Origin: a virus
DNA length: 20,951 bases
Direction: 5' to 3' (one strand)
IMG/VR virus record: IMGVR_UViG_3300017917_001009
Location: 1 to 20,951 of that record
The notes below the pieces were generated by a model that was not told where the DNA came from, searched no databases, and was given only the letters and a program-made list of their open reading frames with translations. A program made the translations under genes and the position numbers. Positions 1-6,458 of the stretch are shown here, piece after piece; within the stretch, counting starts at the first letter, position 1; every line of letters begins with the position of its first letter.

Positions 1-708
1 AATAAGGCTGTACCAAGATATATTGTTGTTGTAAAGGGTGCGAGACTTGATTCAGAATCTGAAGATCGTCTTTTTAGATTCTTACAAACTGGACTTAAGG
101 GTCAGAATCATAGAACTCTCTATGTACCACTTCCTGCTGATCAAGAGGGAAATAAGATAGAATTTCAGATGATGCCAGTGGAAGCCAATGTTCAAGAAGC
201 ATCTTTTGATAAATATCATCAAAAAAATCGTGATGACATTCTTATGGCACACCAAGTTCCGCTGTCAAAGTTGGGCGGCGTAGATACTGGAGGACTTGCT
301 GCGGCTCTATCACAAGATCGAACGTTTAAAGAACAAGTAACTCGTCCAGCACAAAGATATATTGAAAAAATGATCAATAAGATCATTAAGACAAAGACAG
401 ATCTTATTGAACTAAAATTCAATGAACTAACTCTTACAGATGAAGTTGCACAATCTCAGATTTATGAAAGATATGTTAAGACACAAATTATGACACCAGA
501 TGAGGTTAGAGAAAAGTTAAATCTACCCTCTAGGCCAGACGGTGATGGAAATATGCCGTTCACGATGACTCCAAGACAGGCAACTGATGCAAGAGCGAAC
601 CTTGCGGAGAACAGACAGAGAGATTCAGAAAGAGCGGCTAACAATTCAGATAGTGTTGCAACAACTACTGGAAGAAACCCTCAAGGTGAGGGAAGAAGAG
701 TACAGTAA
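1..708 (+). CDS. Phage portal protein, C-terminal part (5' end outside window)
   Basis: The frame is open from base 1 and ends with TAA at 706-708, so 235 C-terminal residues are visible. The portal is the dodecameric ring at the capsid vertex through which DNA is packaged and ejected. The visible start reads PRYIVVVKGARLDSES, followed by a stretch ending in KGQNHRTLYVPLP. This resembles the stem/wing part of PBSX/XkdE-type portals, in which a 'variable residues-GKNHGT-hydrophobic-P' segment is common. A helical clip/crown-like region follows (residues about 70-175), ending in a polar tail rich in Arg, Asn and Ser. The Met at 169 lies inside this frame and is not a start. The next genes are protease and capsid, which is the normal neighbourhood. 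The family call rests on remembered sequence style and on synteny; I am fairly sure. Confidence 0.85.
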   Translation, partial: NKAVPRYIVVVKGARLDSESEDRLFRFLQTGLKGQNHRTLYVPLPADQEGNKIEFQMMPVEANVQEASFDKYHQKNRDDILMAHQVPLSKLGGVDTGGLAAALSQDRTFKEQVTRPAQRYIEKMINKIIKTKTDLIELKFNELTLTDEVAQSQIYERYVKTQIMTPDEVREKLNLPSRPDGDGNMPFTMTPRQATDARANLAENRQRDSERAANNSDSVATTTGRNPQGEGRRVQ

Positions 709-726
709 CAATTTGATAAAATTGTT
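707..726. repeat. A+T-rich perfect inverted repeat at portal stop codon
   Basis: The arms AACAATTT (707-714) and AAATTGTT (719-726) are perfectly complementary around a GATA spacer. The repeat starts inside the portal stop codon and abuts a TATAAT sequence. It could be an operator, or a weak RNA hairpin separating portal from protease translation. The lack of G+C and of a following T-run argues against an efficient terminator. Confidence 0.5.
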
Positions 727-739
727 GGTATAATATAAT
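726..739 (+). promoter_or_regulatory. Extended -10-like promoter element before the protease gene
   Basis: TGGTATAAT lies at 726-734, a full TGnTATAAT match. A second overlapping TATAAT lies at 734-739. TTGATA at 713-718 resembles a -35 but is only 15 bases from the second TATAAT, which is shorter than usual. If the first box is used, transcription would start near 741, just downstream of the annotated ATG (738). That would favour a leaderless start at the in-frame ATG at 744. The promoter activity is inferred from sequence. Confidence 0.45.
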
Positions 740-2057
740 GAGTATGAATATTTCTAAAGCACAATGGATGCACGAAGGAAATAATTTAAAACTTTCCATG
801 CCCATTGCAAAGGTGGATAAAGAGCGAAGAATGGTTTCAGGATTCGCTACTTTAGATAATATTGATCGTCAAGGAGACATTGTTCCAGCAGAGGCGAGCA
901 TCAAAGCCTTTGAAAAATTCCGTGGAAACATCAGAGAGATGCATGATGATAAGAAGGCTGTTGGAAAACTAATCTCATTTAAAGAAGATTCTTTTTATGA
1001 TCAAGAAACTGGAAAAATATATAAGGGCGTGTTTGTATCTGCATATGTAAGCAAGGGCGCTCAGGACACTTGGGAAAAGGTTCTTGATGGAACCCTAACT
1101 GGATTTTCAATCGGTGGCAGCGTAAATGATTATGAAGACACATATAACGAAGAAATGGATAAGTCAATAAGAATCATCAAAGATTATGACTTGTATGAAC
1201 TTTCTTTAGTAGACAGTCCTGCCAATCAATACGCAAATGTCATTAGCATTGAAAAGGGTCATACTGGAGGGTATTTATCAAAAGCCCTCATTGAAAACGT
1301 ATTCTGGTGCAGCACGGACGATGTTGTCCAACTATCTGCTAATAGCACATCAGACTGCCCAAGATGCGACAAGAGTATGAATAATATTGGTTTCGTAGAA
1401 ACTAACGACGCACAAAAGGCAGAAGTAGTAAAGTCTATTCTTTCTACTGTCAAAAATGATGTAAAGGAGGTAAGCAAGATGGATAACGAAACAATTGAGA
1501 CAGCCTCCACAGAAGCAGTATCAGAAGATACAGAAAATGTAGAAAAGACAATTTCAGAAAGTGATGAAACTGTAGAGAAGGCAGTCGAAGAAAACGATGT
1601 AGAGAAGGCAGAATCAACAGAGGAAGTTGATAAGGCTGTCGCCCCTGGACCAACTGCGGCCATGGAAGAAGAAGATGAAGAAATGGATGACTCAGAAGAT
1701 GATGTTGCAGAACTTACTGCAAAGAAGTCTGTAGAGGAAACCATCAACTCTGAACTAATAGAAGCAACAAAGGCTGTTGCAGAACAGATGAACTCTACTG
1801 TCAACATGCTTGCTGACACCATTAAGAATCTTAATGAGAAAGTAGAAGAACTCAACAAGACTGTTTCTGGTGTTAAGGGAGAGGTTGATTCATTTAAGAA
1901 TGAGTTTGGAAAGCGTGTAGATGCTGTGGAAAAGGATACCGCTTTCCGTAAGTCTGGCGATCTTGGCGAGGTCGTTCAGGAGCCACTAGTTAAGGCTCAA
2001 GTACAAAAATCACTATGGGGCGGCCGTTTCCTCTCAAAGTCCGACCTATTTACATGA
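738..2057 (+). CDS. Prohead protease fused to C-terminal scaffold (XkdF / HK97 gp4-like)
   Basis: This 439-residue protein would mature the capsid by cleaving scaffold and/or capsid protein inside the prohead. Residues about 15-172 look like the herpesvirus/HK97-type prohead protease fold. Candidate catalytic residues are His69 (REMHDD), Ser124 (LTGFSIGG) and Glu154 in YELSLVDSPAN, the motif that usually closes the domain. A short cysteine-containing segment (His175, Cys191, Cys207, Cys210) follows. Residues about 245-330 are very acidic (Glu/Asp-rich), about 335-400 are predicted coiled coil, and the tail has SLWGGRFLSKSDLF. The last 192 residues have their own internal start. There is no convincing Shine-Dalgarno before the ATG at 738, and the in-frame ATG at 744 is the alternative start. 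The gene sits between portal and capsid, as expected for the family. Confidence 0.88.
   Translation: MSMNISKAQWMHEGNNLKLSMPIAKVDKERRMVSGFATLDNIDRQGDIVPAEASIKAFEKFRGNIREMHDDKKAVGKLISFKEDSFYDQETGKIYKGVFVSAYVSKGAQDTWEKVLDGTLTGFSIGGSVNDYEDTYNEEMDKSIRIIKDYDLYELSLVDSPANQYANVISIEKGHTGGYLSKALIENVFWCSTDDVVQLSANSTSDCPRCDKSMNNIGFVETNDAQKAEVVKSILSTVKNDVKEVSKMDNETIETASTEAVSEDTENVEKTISESDETVEKAVEENDVEKAESTEEVDKAVAPGPTAAMEEEDEEMDDSEDDVAELTAKKSVEETINSELIEATKAVAEQMNSTVNMLADTIKNLNEKVEELNKTVSGVKGEVDSFKNEFGKRVDAVEKDTAFRKSGDLGEVVQEPLVKAQVQKSLWGGRFLSKSDLFT
1463..1481 (+). promoter_or_regulatory. Internal ribosome binding site and start codon inside the protease gene
   Basis: AAAGGAGGT at 1463-1471 is a near-ideal Shine-Dalgarno. 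It lies seven bases before an ATG at 1479-1481 that is in frame with the protease gene. It is stronger than the sites of most full genes in the window, including the protease's own start. Confidence 0.75.
1479..2057 (+). CDS. Nested capsid scaffolding protein (internal in-frame start)
   Basis: This frame gives a 192-residue protein identical to protease residues 248-439. It begins MDNETIETAST. The start is supported by the strong Shine-Dalgarno 1463-1471 and by its exact placement at the boundary between the enzymatic part and the acidic/coiled-coil part. The product would be acidic in its first half (a cluster of Glu and Asp around residues 60-85), then a heptad-like helix, then a short hydrophobic/basic end that could contact the capsid protein. 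Scaffolding proteins are typically acidic, helical and needed in many copies per prohead. Making them from an internal start of the protease gene is known for lambda C/Nu3 and similar systems. The existence of the shorter product is inferred, not shown. Confidence 0.68.
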   Translation: MDNETIETASTEAVSEDTENVEKTISESDETVEKAVEENDVEKAESTEEVDKAVAPGPTAAMEEEDEEMDDSEDDVAELTAKKSVEETINSELIEATKAVAEQMNSTVNMLADTIKNLNEKVEELNKTVSGVKGEVDSFKNEFGKRVDAVEKDTAFRKSGDLGEVVQEPLVKAQVQKSLWGGRFLSKSDLFT

Positions 2058-2072
2058 AATAAAAGAAAAAAT

Positions 2073-2080
2073 GGAGGTGA
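2073..2080 (+). promoter_or_regulatory. Strong Shine-Dalgarno of the major capsid gene
   Basis: GGAGGTGA lies six bases before the ATG at 2087, an ideal spacing. This fixes the capsid start. The gap from the protease stop (2058-2086) contains no TATAAT, unlike the other longer gaps, so the capsid gene is probably read from the protease transcript. Confidence 0.8.
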
Positions 2081-2086
2081 AATACA

Positions 2087-3229
2087 ATGTCTGAAGAAAT
2101 TTTAAAGAACCAACCAAGCAGCGATACTTCAGGATGGGATCCAGCACCAGCAGCGGCTGACGGCTTGTTCCAAGGTGAAGGTGCATTTGCTGCTGGTGGC
2201 GTTGGTAACGTAGTTGATCCAGCCGCTGGCGTACTTGGCAATATCCCAAACGCCAACTATGGAGACACAACAGGTCCAAACGCTGTTAACCCAACAGGTG
2301 TTGCTTCAGGTCTACTCAATCCTGAGCAGGCTCGTCGCTTCATCGATTATGTTTGGGATGCCACAGTTCTCGCTAACGATGGCCGTCGTGTAACCATGCG
2401 TGCAAACACTATGGAAATCGAAAAGGTTAACGTTGGAGAACGTGTTATTCGTGCGGCAGCACAGGCTCTAGGCTCATACGAGAATGCTGGAGCGACCTTC
2501 ACAAAGGTTGAACTCACAACAAAGAAGATTCGCCTTGACTGGGAAGTTTCAACAGAATCATTGGAAGATAACATCGAAGGTGGTGCCCTTGAGGATCATC
2601 TCGTTCGTTTGATGACCAATGCTTTTGCCAATGATATCGAAGACTTGGCAATCAATGGTGATGGTGGTGCCGATCCATTCCTTGGAATCATGGATGGATT
2701 TGTTAATCAGGTTACAACAACTGGTGACGCTCATGAGGCAGTAGTTACTGTTTCTGACAATCAGTGGACACCAGAAGTAATGCAGCAGATCATCTACGCC
2801 CTACCACGCAAGTACCGTGCAGTTAAGAGCAATCTTAAGTTCTACGCTGGCACAGATGCTTTCGCTGGTATTGTTGCTAACAATGGTACACTTGCTGATG
2901 CTATTGCAGCAGCATTTGATCCACGCATTGCTGGCACAGAGCGTAACCGTCAGGCCTACCTTGACGGTGCAGGACAGACATTTGGCAATGCCAATGTTAC
3001 CCGCGTTCTAGGTGTAGACGTTCTAGAAGTTCCTTACTACCCTGCTGATTATGTCGATTTGACATTCCCCAGCAACCGTGTATGGGGCTTCCAGCGCGAT
3101 ATCACTGTTAACCGTGAATACAAGGCCAAGAAGGACACAATCGAATACACCGTATTCGTTCGTTTTGGCATCGCTTGGGAAGAACTTGATGCAGTTGCTT
3201 ATGCAGATGCAGCAGTAGATCCTTCCTGA
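2087..3229 (+). CDS. Major capsid protein (HK97 fold)
   Basis: This 380-residue protein would form the icosahedral shell. The first ~70 residues are Gly/Ala/Pro/Asn-rich and probably flexible; part may be removed by the protease. From about residue 75 (GLLNPEQARRFIDYVWD) the sequence looks like the HK97 fold. An N-arm/E-loop-like strand region covers about 100-150, followed by WEVSTESLEDNIEGG, an ED.AINGDGG segment near residue 185-195 and PFLGIMDGF, all features common in phage capsid proteins. C-terminal strands end with TVFVRFGIAWEELDAVAY. All 19 arginine codons are CGT or CGC, unlike the AGA-rich tail genes, and the gene ends in tandem stops TGA TAA. Both point to selection for very high expression. 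It lies directly behind the protease/scaffold gene. Confidence 0.95.
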   Translation: MSEEILKNQPSSDTSGWDPAPAAADGLFQGEGAFAAGGVGNVVDPAAGVLGNIPNANYGDTTGPNAVNPTGVASGLLNPEQARRFIDYVWDATVLANDGRRVTMRANTMEIEKVNVGERVIRAAAQALGSYENAGATFTKVELTTKKIRLDWEVSTESLEDNIEGGALEDHLVRLMTNAFANDIEDLAINGDGGADPFLGIMDGFVNQVTTTGDAHEAVVTVSDNQWTPEVMQQIIYALPRKYRAVKSNLKFYAGTDAFAGIVANNGTLADAIAAAFDPRIAGTERNRQAYLDGAGQTFGNANVTRVLGVDVLEVPYYPADYVDLTFPSNRVWGFQRDITVNREYKAKKDTIEYTVFVRFGIAWEELDAVAYADAAVDPS

Positions 3230-3246
3230 TAATTTAATAAGTTTGT

Positions 3247-3274
3247 TGGGGGGCAGGATATTACCTGCCCCCCA
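3247..3274 (+). terminator. Strong G+C hairpin after the capsid gene, no T-run
   Basis: GGGGGGCAGG (3248-3257) and CCTGCCCCCC (3264-3273) form a perfect 10-bp stem, extended by one T-A pair, with the loop ATATTA. It starts 18 bases after the capsid stop. No T-tract follows, so it may be a partial or factor-assisted terminator, or a 3' end-stabilising hairpin for the capsid message. An extended -10 sequence starts only 12 bases downstream. Confidence 0.7.
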
Positions 3275-3285
3275 CAAGCATATTC

Positions 3286-3294
3286 TGATATAAT
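3286..3294 (+). promoter_or_regulatory. Extended -10 promoter-like element behind the capsid hairpin
   Basis: TGATATAAT is a perfect TGnTATAAT. The position where a -35 would lie falls in the hairpin and does not resemble TTGACA. The expected start near 3301 would place the Shine-Dalgarno GAGGAAAGGA (3301-3310) at the very 5' end of the message for the gene at 3321. Confidence 0.5.
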
Positions 3295-3320
3295 TGCTAA
3301 GAGGAAAGGATTTTATAATC

Positions 3321-3779
3321 ATGGATTTTTCAAAGATGACTGTTTCAGATCTTAAATCATATGCAGAAGAAAGCGGTATTGATCTAGGAACAGCGAAAAC
3401 AAAAACAGCAATTTTATCTGTTTTAACAAATACAAAGTCAAATATTTCAGGGGAGACAGAGACAACAGAAAACGTCATTGGTTCTAATAAAATTAATAAT
3501 GAAAAAAGAATCCCAGTATCCAATACAAGAACAAATAGCGATGGCGTTCTTACTGTAGGCTCAGCAGATACTTTTAAGAATAAAGAATTTAAGAAGAATA
3601 ACGAGAAGCCAGAAAACAAGATAGCAATTTATTCAGAAAAAAATATAAGGTGGCAAGGCCTTGGTGGTCTAAGTAAAGGATACAATATCGTTACAGAGGA
3701 GGCAGCCGAAAAGTGGTTAACCCTTAAGGGTATTCGTGAGGCTACAGCACAAGAAGTAGCAAACCATTACGGCCTATAG
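3321..3779 (+). CDS. Small structural-region protein with SAP/HeH-like N-terminus
   Basis: This 152-residue protein has three parts. Residues 1-33 (MTVSDLKSYAEESGIDLG followed by Lys/Thr and AILSVL) look like a helix-extended-loop-helix or SAP/Rho-N-type fold: a short helix, a turn with Ile-Asp, and a Lys-rich second helix. Residues about 35-105 are a polar Asn/Lys/Thr-rich linker. The C-terminal ~50 residues (KNIRWQGLGGLSKGYNIV, then EEAAEKWLTLKGIREAT and a final NHYGL) look like a compact alpha/beta module. The ATG at 3321 is chosen because AGGAAAGGA lies ten bases upstream; an upstream TTG at 3294 overlaps the promoter-like box. Small HeH-containing proteins are often found between capsid and connector genes, where their role is unclear (head decoration or neck). 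I do not assign a function. Confidence 0.8.
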   Translation: MDFSKMTVSDLKSYAEESGIDLGTAKTKTAILSVLTNTKSNISGETETTENVIGSNKINNEKRIPVSNTRTNSDGVLTVGSADTFKNKEFKKNNEKPENKIAIYSEKNIRWQGLGGLSKGYNIVTEEAAEKWLTLKGIREATAQEVANHYGL

Positions 3780-3780
3780 T

Positions 3781-4743
3781 ATGAACATTTTAAGACAACC
3801 ACCATTTCCATTAGAAGTATCATATGATGGATTAGAAATTTCTACAGACTACATATTAGAAATATATGACGATCATAATTTTTTGGTGGAGTCAGTGATT
3901 GTTACATCAGACAATCAAGGTGTTCTTACTTATGAACTTCCAAGCAGTTTCCAAAATTATGACGAAACATATTCTCTTTCTGTCTATACCATAGACCTAA
4001 ATGATGAGCCAGATGAAACTGTAATAATGGACAGTCTATATATTTATAGGCCATATGTAAATCCTTTAAGCATTGCAGATATTGATTGCGATGAAGAGGA
4101 ATATATTCTTTTAGAAAGAACTGCACGACAAATTATTGACACTATCGTTGGAGGATTTTACTATTATAGAAGTGAGGTAGAAACAGTTGGCCTAGGCGCA
4201 GACTATCTTCCATTAAGTAAAAGAGCAAACAAAATCAATCAGGTATACGAAAACAACGTAAAAGTTTATGATAGATTAAATCCAATAGATGGTCAACACA
4301 CATACATTCTTTCCCCAGACAAAACTGCTCTTACAATTGAGGTAAGCGATACTCAAGAATATAATAGAATGGAGTCAAGACCAGTAAGGCTTCCAATCGC
4401 GGCATCCGATTCAATAATGCTTTATGGAGATGACTATGATGCAGTCTTGGCACTAACAGAAATAAAAGGTTCAGCAATGTTTCCAAAAGATTGGGGATAT
4501 ACTGTTTATGGAGAATGGGGCTGGGCAGTAGTTCCACAAGACATTAAGGATGCAACACGAATGCTGATTAATGATCTTAAGTGTGGAAAACTTTCATATA
4601 TCCAAAAATATGTTACAGAATATGAAACAGATCAATTTAAAGTAAAATATAGCGACCTTTCATTGAGGGGAACAGGAAATCTTCTCGTAGATAAAATTCT
4701 TGAAAACTATTCAATTCCAATCTACCGCCTTGGAGTAATATAA
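3781..4743 (+). CDS. Head-tail connector (gp6/gp15-like adaptor) with N-terminal beta domain
   Basis: The 320-residue product would bind under the portal ring and extend the DNA channel. Residues 1-92 are rich in alternating hydrophobic/polar strands, with LEVSYDGLEI at the start and DSLYIYRPYV at the end, and look like an added Ig-like beta-sandwich. From about 97 the sequence is helical (IADIDCDEEEYILLERTARQIIDTI), as in adaptor proteins. The later part has YTVYGEWGWAVVPQDIKDA, a pattern typical of gp6-type connectors (strand, Trp-Gly, Val-Pro, helix). It ends with a short strand, IPIYRLGVI. The start follows the previous stop by one base and has no clear Shine-Dalgarno, so translation is probably coupled. 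The family call comes from motif style plus position; the beta-domain function is unknown. Confidence 0.72.
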   Translation: MNILRQPPFPLEVSYDGLEISTDYILEIYDDHNFLVESVIVTSDNQGVLTYELPSSFQNYDETYSLSVYTIDLNDEPDETVIMDSLYIYRPYVNPLSIADIDCDEEEYILLERTARQIIDTIVGGFYYYRSEVETVGLGADYLPLSKRANKINQVYENNVKVYDRLNPIDGQHTYILSPDKTALTIEVSDTQEYNRMESRPVRLPIAASDSIMLYGDDYDAVLALTEIKGSAMFPKDWGYTVYGEWGWAVVPQDIKDATRMLINDLKCGKLSYIQKYVTEYETDQFKVKYSDLSLRGTGNLLVDKILENYSIPIYRLGVI

Positions 4744-5189
4744 TGTTTTCTTGTGATGATCATTTATTTTCTATGAAAATGGATGTTTACTATTCTACAG
4801 AATCACAAGATAAATTTGGAAAAGAAATAAAAGAATGGTCTTTAGATAGAACAATATTGGGATATGCTGAAATATTGGGTGCAGTAGATAAAGATGGTTT
4901 AAAAAATAATCAATTTTTTGAATATGAGGGAAAACTTATTGGAAGATCAAAAGAAGATATAAGAACTTCTTTAGAAGGAATAAATTATCCAATAACAAGC
5001 ATATTGATTACAGATATCATGGATGCAAAAACCTCAACAAACTTTTATACAGAATCAACTGGAGATAGATCAGGAAAAGCAACAGTATTTGAAATTATGG
5101 CAGTGGAACCATATGTAAACCCTTGGAATGAAATAGAGTATTACAAAATATTGTTCAATAGATCTGATAGGCAGATATTAGATGATTAG
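4743..5189 (+). CDS. Probable head closure / stopper protein
   Basis: This is a 148-residue protein. Its ATG overlaps the previous stop (ATAATG at 4741-4745), and GGAG about seven bases upstream supports the start. The sequence is mainly beta: MKMDVYYSTESQDKFGKEI near the start, then GYAEILGAVD, ITSILITDIMDA and a final hydrophobic strand YYKILFNRSD. Its size, strand-rich pattern and place between the connector and the gp10-like gene fit the head-completion (stopper) ring that closes the head before tail joining. No diagnostic residue motif is visible, so the name relies mostly on gene order. A minor neck protein of another type remains possible. Confidence 0.55.
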   Translation: MFSCDDHLFSMKMDVYYSTESQDKFGKEIKEWSLDRTILGYAEILGAVDKDGLKNNQFFEYEGKLIGRSKEDIRTSLEGINYPITSILITDIMDAKTSTNFYTESTGDRSGKATVFEIMAVEPYVNPWNEIEYYKILFNRSDRQILDD

Positions 5190-5856
5190 GACAAGTATAA
5201 ATACAAAAGACTTTTCTAATATTTTAAAACAAGTAAATAATTATTCGCAGGGATTTTTGAGTGGGGCAGAGATGAACAGGGTTGAGTTTAATCGGGTTTT
5301 GGGTGGATATACTGCTGAAGCACTGGGCCACTATATTGATTCAAAAGCAAGAATGAATCCACAGTCCCTACACCATGTCTATGAATGGGGTGCTGTTGGA
5401 AATTCTTCATCTAGACTATTTTCTTTTAGTGTAGTAGCAAAAGGAAATTCAATTAATTTCAATGGCAGATTTTTGCCTTCACGCACTACTCCACCTAACT
5501 CTAATGATGTTTTTTCTGATAAAGCAACAGTTATGGAAAACAGAATAGCAATAACAGTAGAACCTAAAAGTTCCAATGTTCTAGCATTTGAAGAAGATGG
5601 AGAAATGGTTTTTACTACTACATCAATATATATTGCAAATCCAGGCGGGGACGAGGTTGCAGGAAGTTTTGGTCGTGTTGTTGATGAGTTTTTTGGAGAA
5701 TACTTTACTGCATCAATCCTTAGTGGAATTTTAAAAGATTTATCTTCTCCACAAGAATTTTTGCAGTTTTTCTCTCAAGGATCTAAAACAGGTAAATCTG
5801 CGGGAGTAAAGGCAGGAAGAAAGTATTTTTCTATCAAAGGGGCTGATCTATTTTGA
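5182..5856 (+). CDS. HK97 gp10-like neck/tail-completion protein
   Basis: A 224-residue protein whose ATG overlaps the end of the upstream gene by eight bases, typical of translational coupling. The N-terminus is helical (DFSNILKQVNNYSQGFL, later ALGHYIDSKARMNP). It continues into a long beta region with SSRLFSFSVVAKG and MENRIAITVEPKSSNV, and ends with a helical tail rich in Lys/Gly. This helix-then-'xxxR..G.L..S' layout with a central sandwich recalls HK97 gp10/SPP1 gp16.1-type proteins encoded just before the tail terminator. These act in head-tail joining or tail completion. The call is by architecture and position; sequence-level recognition is weak. Confidence 0.55.
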   Translation: MIRTSINTKDFSNILKQVNNYSQGFLSGAEMNRVEFNRVLGGYTAEALGHYIDSKARMNPQSLHHVYEWGAVGNSSSRLFSFSVVAKGNSINFNGRFLPSRTTPPNSNDVFSDKATVMENRIAITVEPKSSNVLAFEEDGEMVFTTTSIYIANPGGDEVAGSFGRVVDEFFGEYFTASILSGILKDLSSPQEFLQFFSQGSKTGKSAGVKAGRKYFSIKGADLF

Positions 5857-6386
5857 GTTTTGAGGATTTTGGGGTAGCCCCAATTATAGTTAATAATTAC
5901 TTATGGGATACGATGAAAGCAATTGATCCTTCACTATCACAAACTAAAAATTATGGTCAAACAATTCCAATTTTTCCATTAGGAGACACAGCATCTGGCA
6001 AAAAGTCTTGGGAAAATAAAACATATATGATTTATGACAGAATGTTTAAACCAATGAGGAACCCATTTTATCCAATACGATGTGAAGAAATTAGATATCA
6101 CTTAAAAGCAAAAGAGCAGGATACATTTTTATGGGGCTCTGTAATACAGCAAATTCTTGATAGACAAGATGATGCAGGAAAAGACATAAATGCATGGATA
6201 AGAGAAAATGGTGGAAGCGAGCAATATCCAGTATTTTTCCATAGCGTAAGACTATATCAAGTATCCTCATCTTTGGCTACAGAAAAAGAAAACCTAAGAG
6301 ATTTTTCTGTTAGACCATTCTATGTTACTGAATTTATTGCTGATATGAAATATCACTACACAAACTCAATTGAACACTATCTATAA
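5853..6386 (+). CDS. Probable tail terminator protein
   Basis: A 177-residue product starting at TTG (5853), whose last two bases form part of the previous TGA stop. AAAGGGG at 5836-5842 lies ten bases upstream, and no nearby ATG gives a full domain. The sequence starts with a helix (VAPIIVNNYLWDTMKAID), then strands including NKTYMIYDRMF and IRCEEIRYHLKAKE, and a helix in which SVIQQILDRQDDAG is evident. A strand-rich end (VFFHSVRLYQVSSS, VRPFYVTEFIADMKYHY) follows. This alpha/beta plan, together with the position immediately before the tail tube gene, fits the gpU/gp17 tail terminator hexamer that caps the tube and joins it to the head. Confidence 0.6.
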   Translation: MSFEDFGVAPIIVNNYLWDTMKAIDPSLSQTKNYGQTIPIFPLGDTASGKKSWENKTYMIYDRMFKPMRNPFYPIRCEEIRYHLKAKEQDTFLWGSVIQQILDRQDDAGKDINAWIRENGGSEQYPVFFHSVRLYQVSSSLATEKENLRDFSVRPFYVTEFIADMKYHYTNSIEHYL

Positions 6387-6400
6387 TATTGCTGTATAAT
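6382..6400 (+). promoter_or_regulatory. Promoter-like TATAAT boxes before the tail tube gene
   Basis: TATAAT occurs at 6382-6387 (overlapping the terminator-gene stop) and at 6395-6400. The second continues as TATAATTATTA, an 11-base match to the box at 7191 before the chaperone gene. It would start a message near 6407 with a leader of about 50 bases. No clear -35 is seen. Confidence 0.45.
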
Positions 6401-6418
6401 TATTATTGAGGAAACGCC

Positions 6419-6440
6419 CCATAGTTTAAATAAATTATGG
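6419..6440 (+). promoter_or_regulatory. Hairpin in the tail tube gene leader
   Basis: The 22-base sequence from CCATAGTTTA to TAAATTATGG is a near-perfect palindrome: nine pairs including one G-T wobble, with a four-base AAAT loop. It ends just before the Shine-Dalgarno AGAGGTGA (6445-6452), which itself is six bases from the ATG. It could stabilise the 5' end of the message while leaving the ribosome site free. Confidence 0.45.
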
Positions 6441-6458
6441 AAATAGAGGTGAAAAAGT

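Noticed and set aside
169-171. ATG at 169 as the start of an independent 179-residue gene
   Set aside because: The frame is open from base 1 with portal-like sequence; the ATG is internal.
1259-1858. 199-codon minus-strand frame of Ser-rich sequence
   Set aside because: It is the mirror of the GAA/GAT-rich acidic scaffold part; serine strings are a by-product of the opposite strand.
3294-3320. TTG at 3294 as the start of the SAP-like gene
   Set aside because: It lies on the promoter-like box and lacks a ribosome site; ATG at 3321 has AGGAAAGGA ten bases upstream.
3023-3619. 198-codon minus-strand frame crossing the capsid/SAP-like gene gap
   Set aside because: It overlaps two well-supported plus-strand genes and the hairpin, and resembles no known family; chance open frame.
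4739-4744. TATAAT at the 3781/4743 gene junction as a promoter
   Set aside because: It is made by the overlapping stop and start codons (ATAATG) in coding sequence, so codon content explains it.
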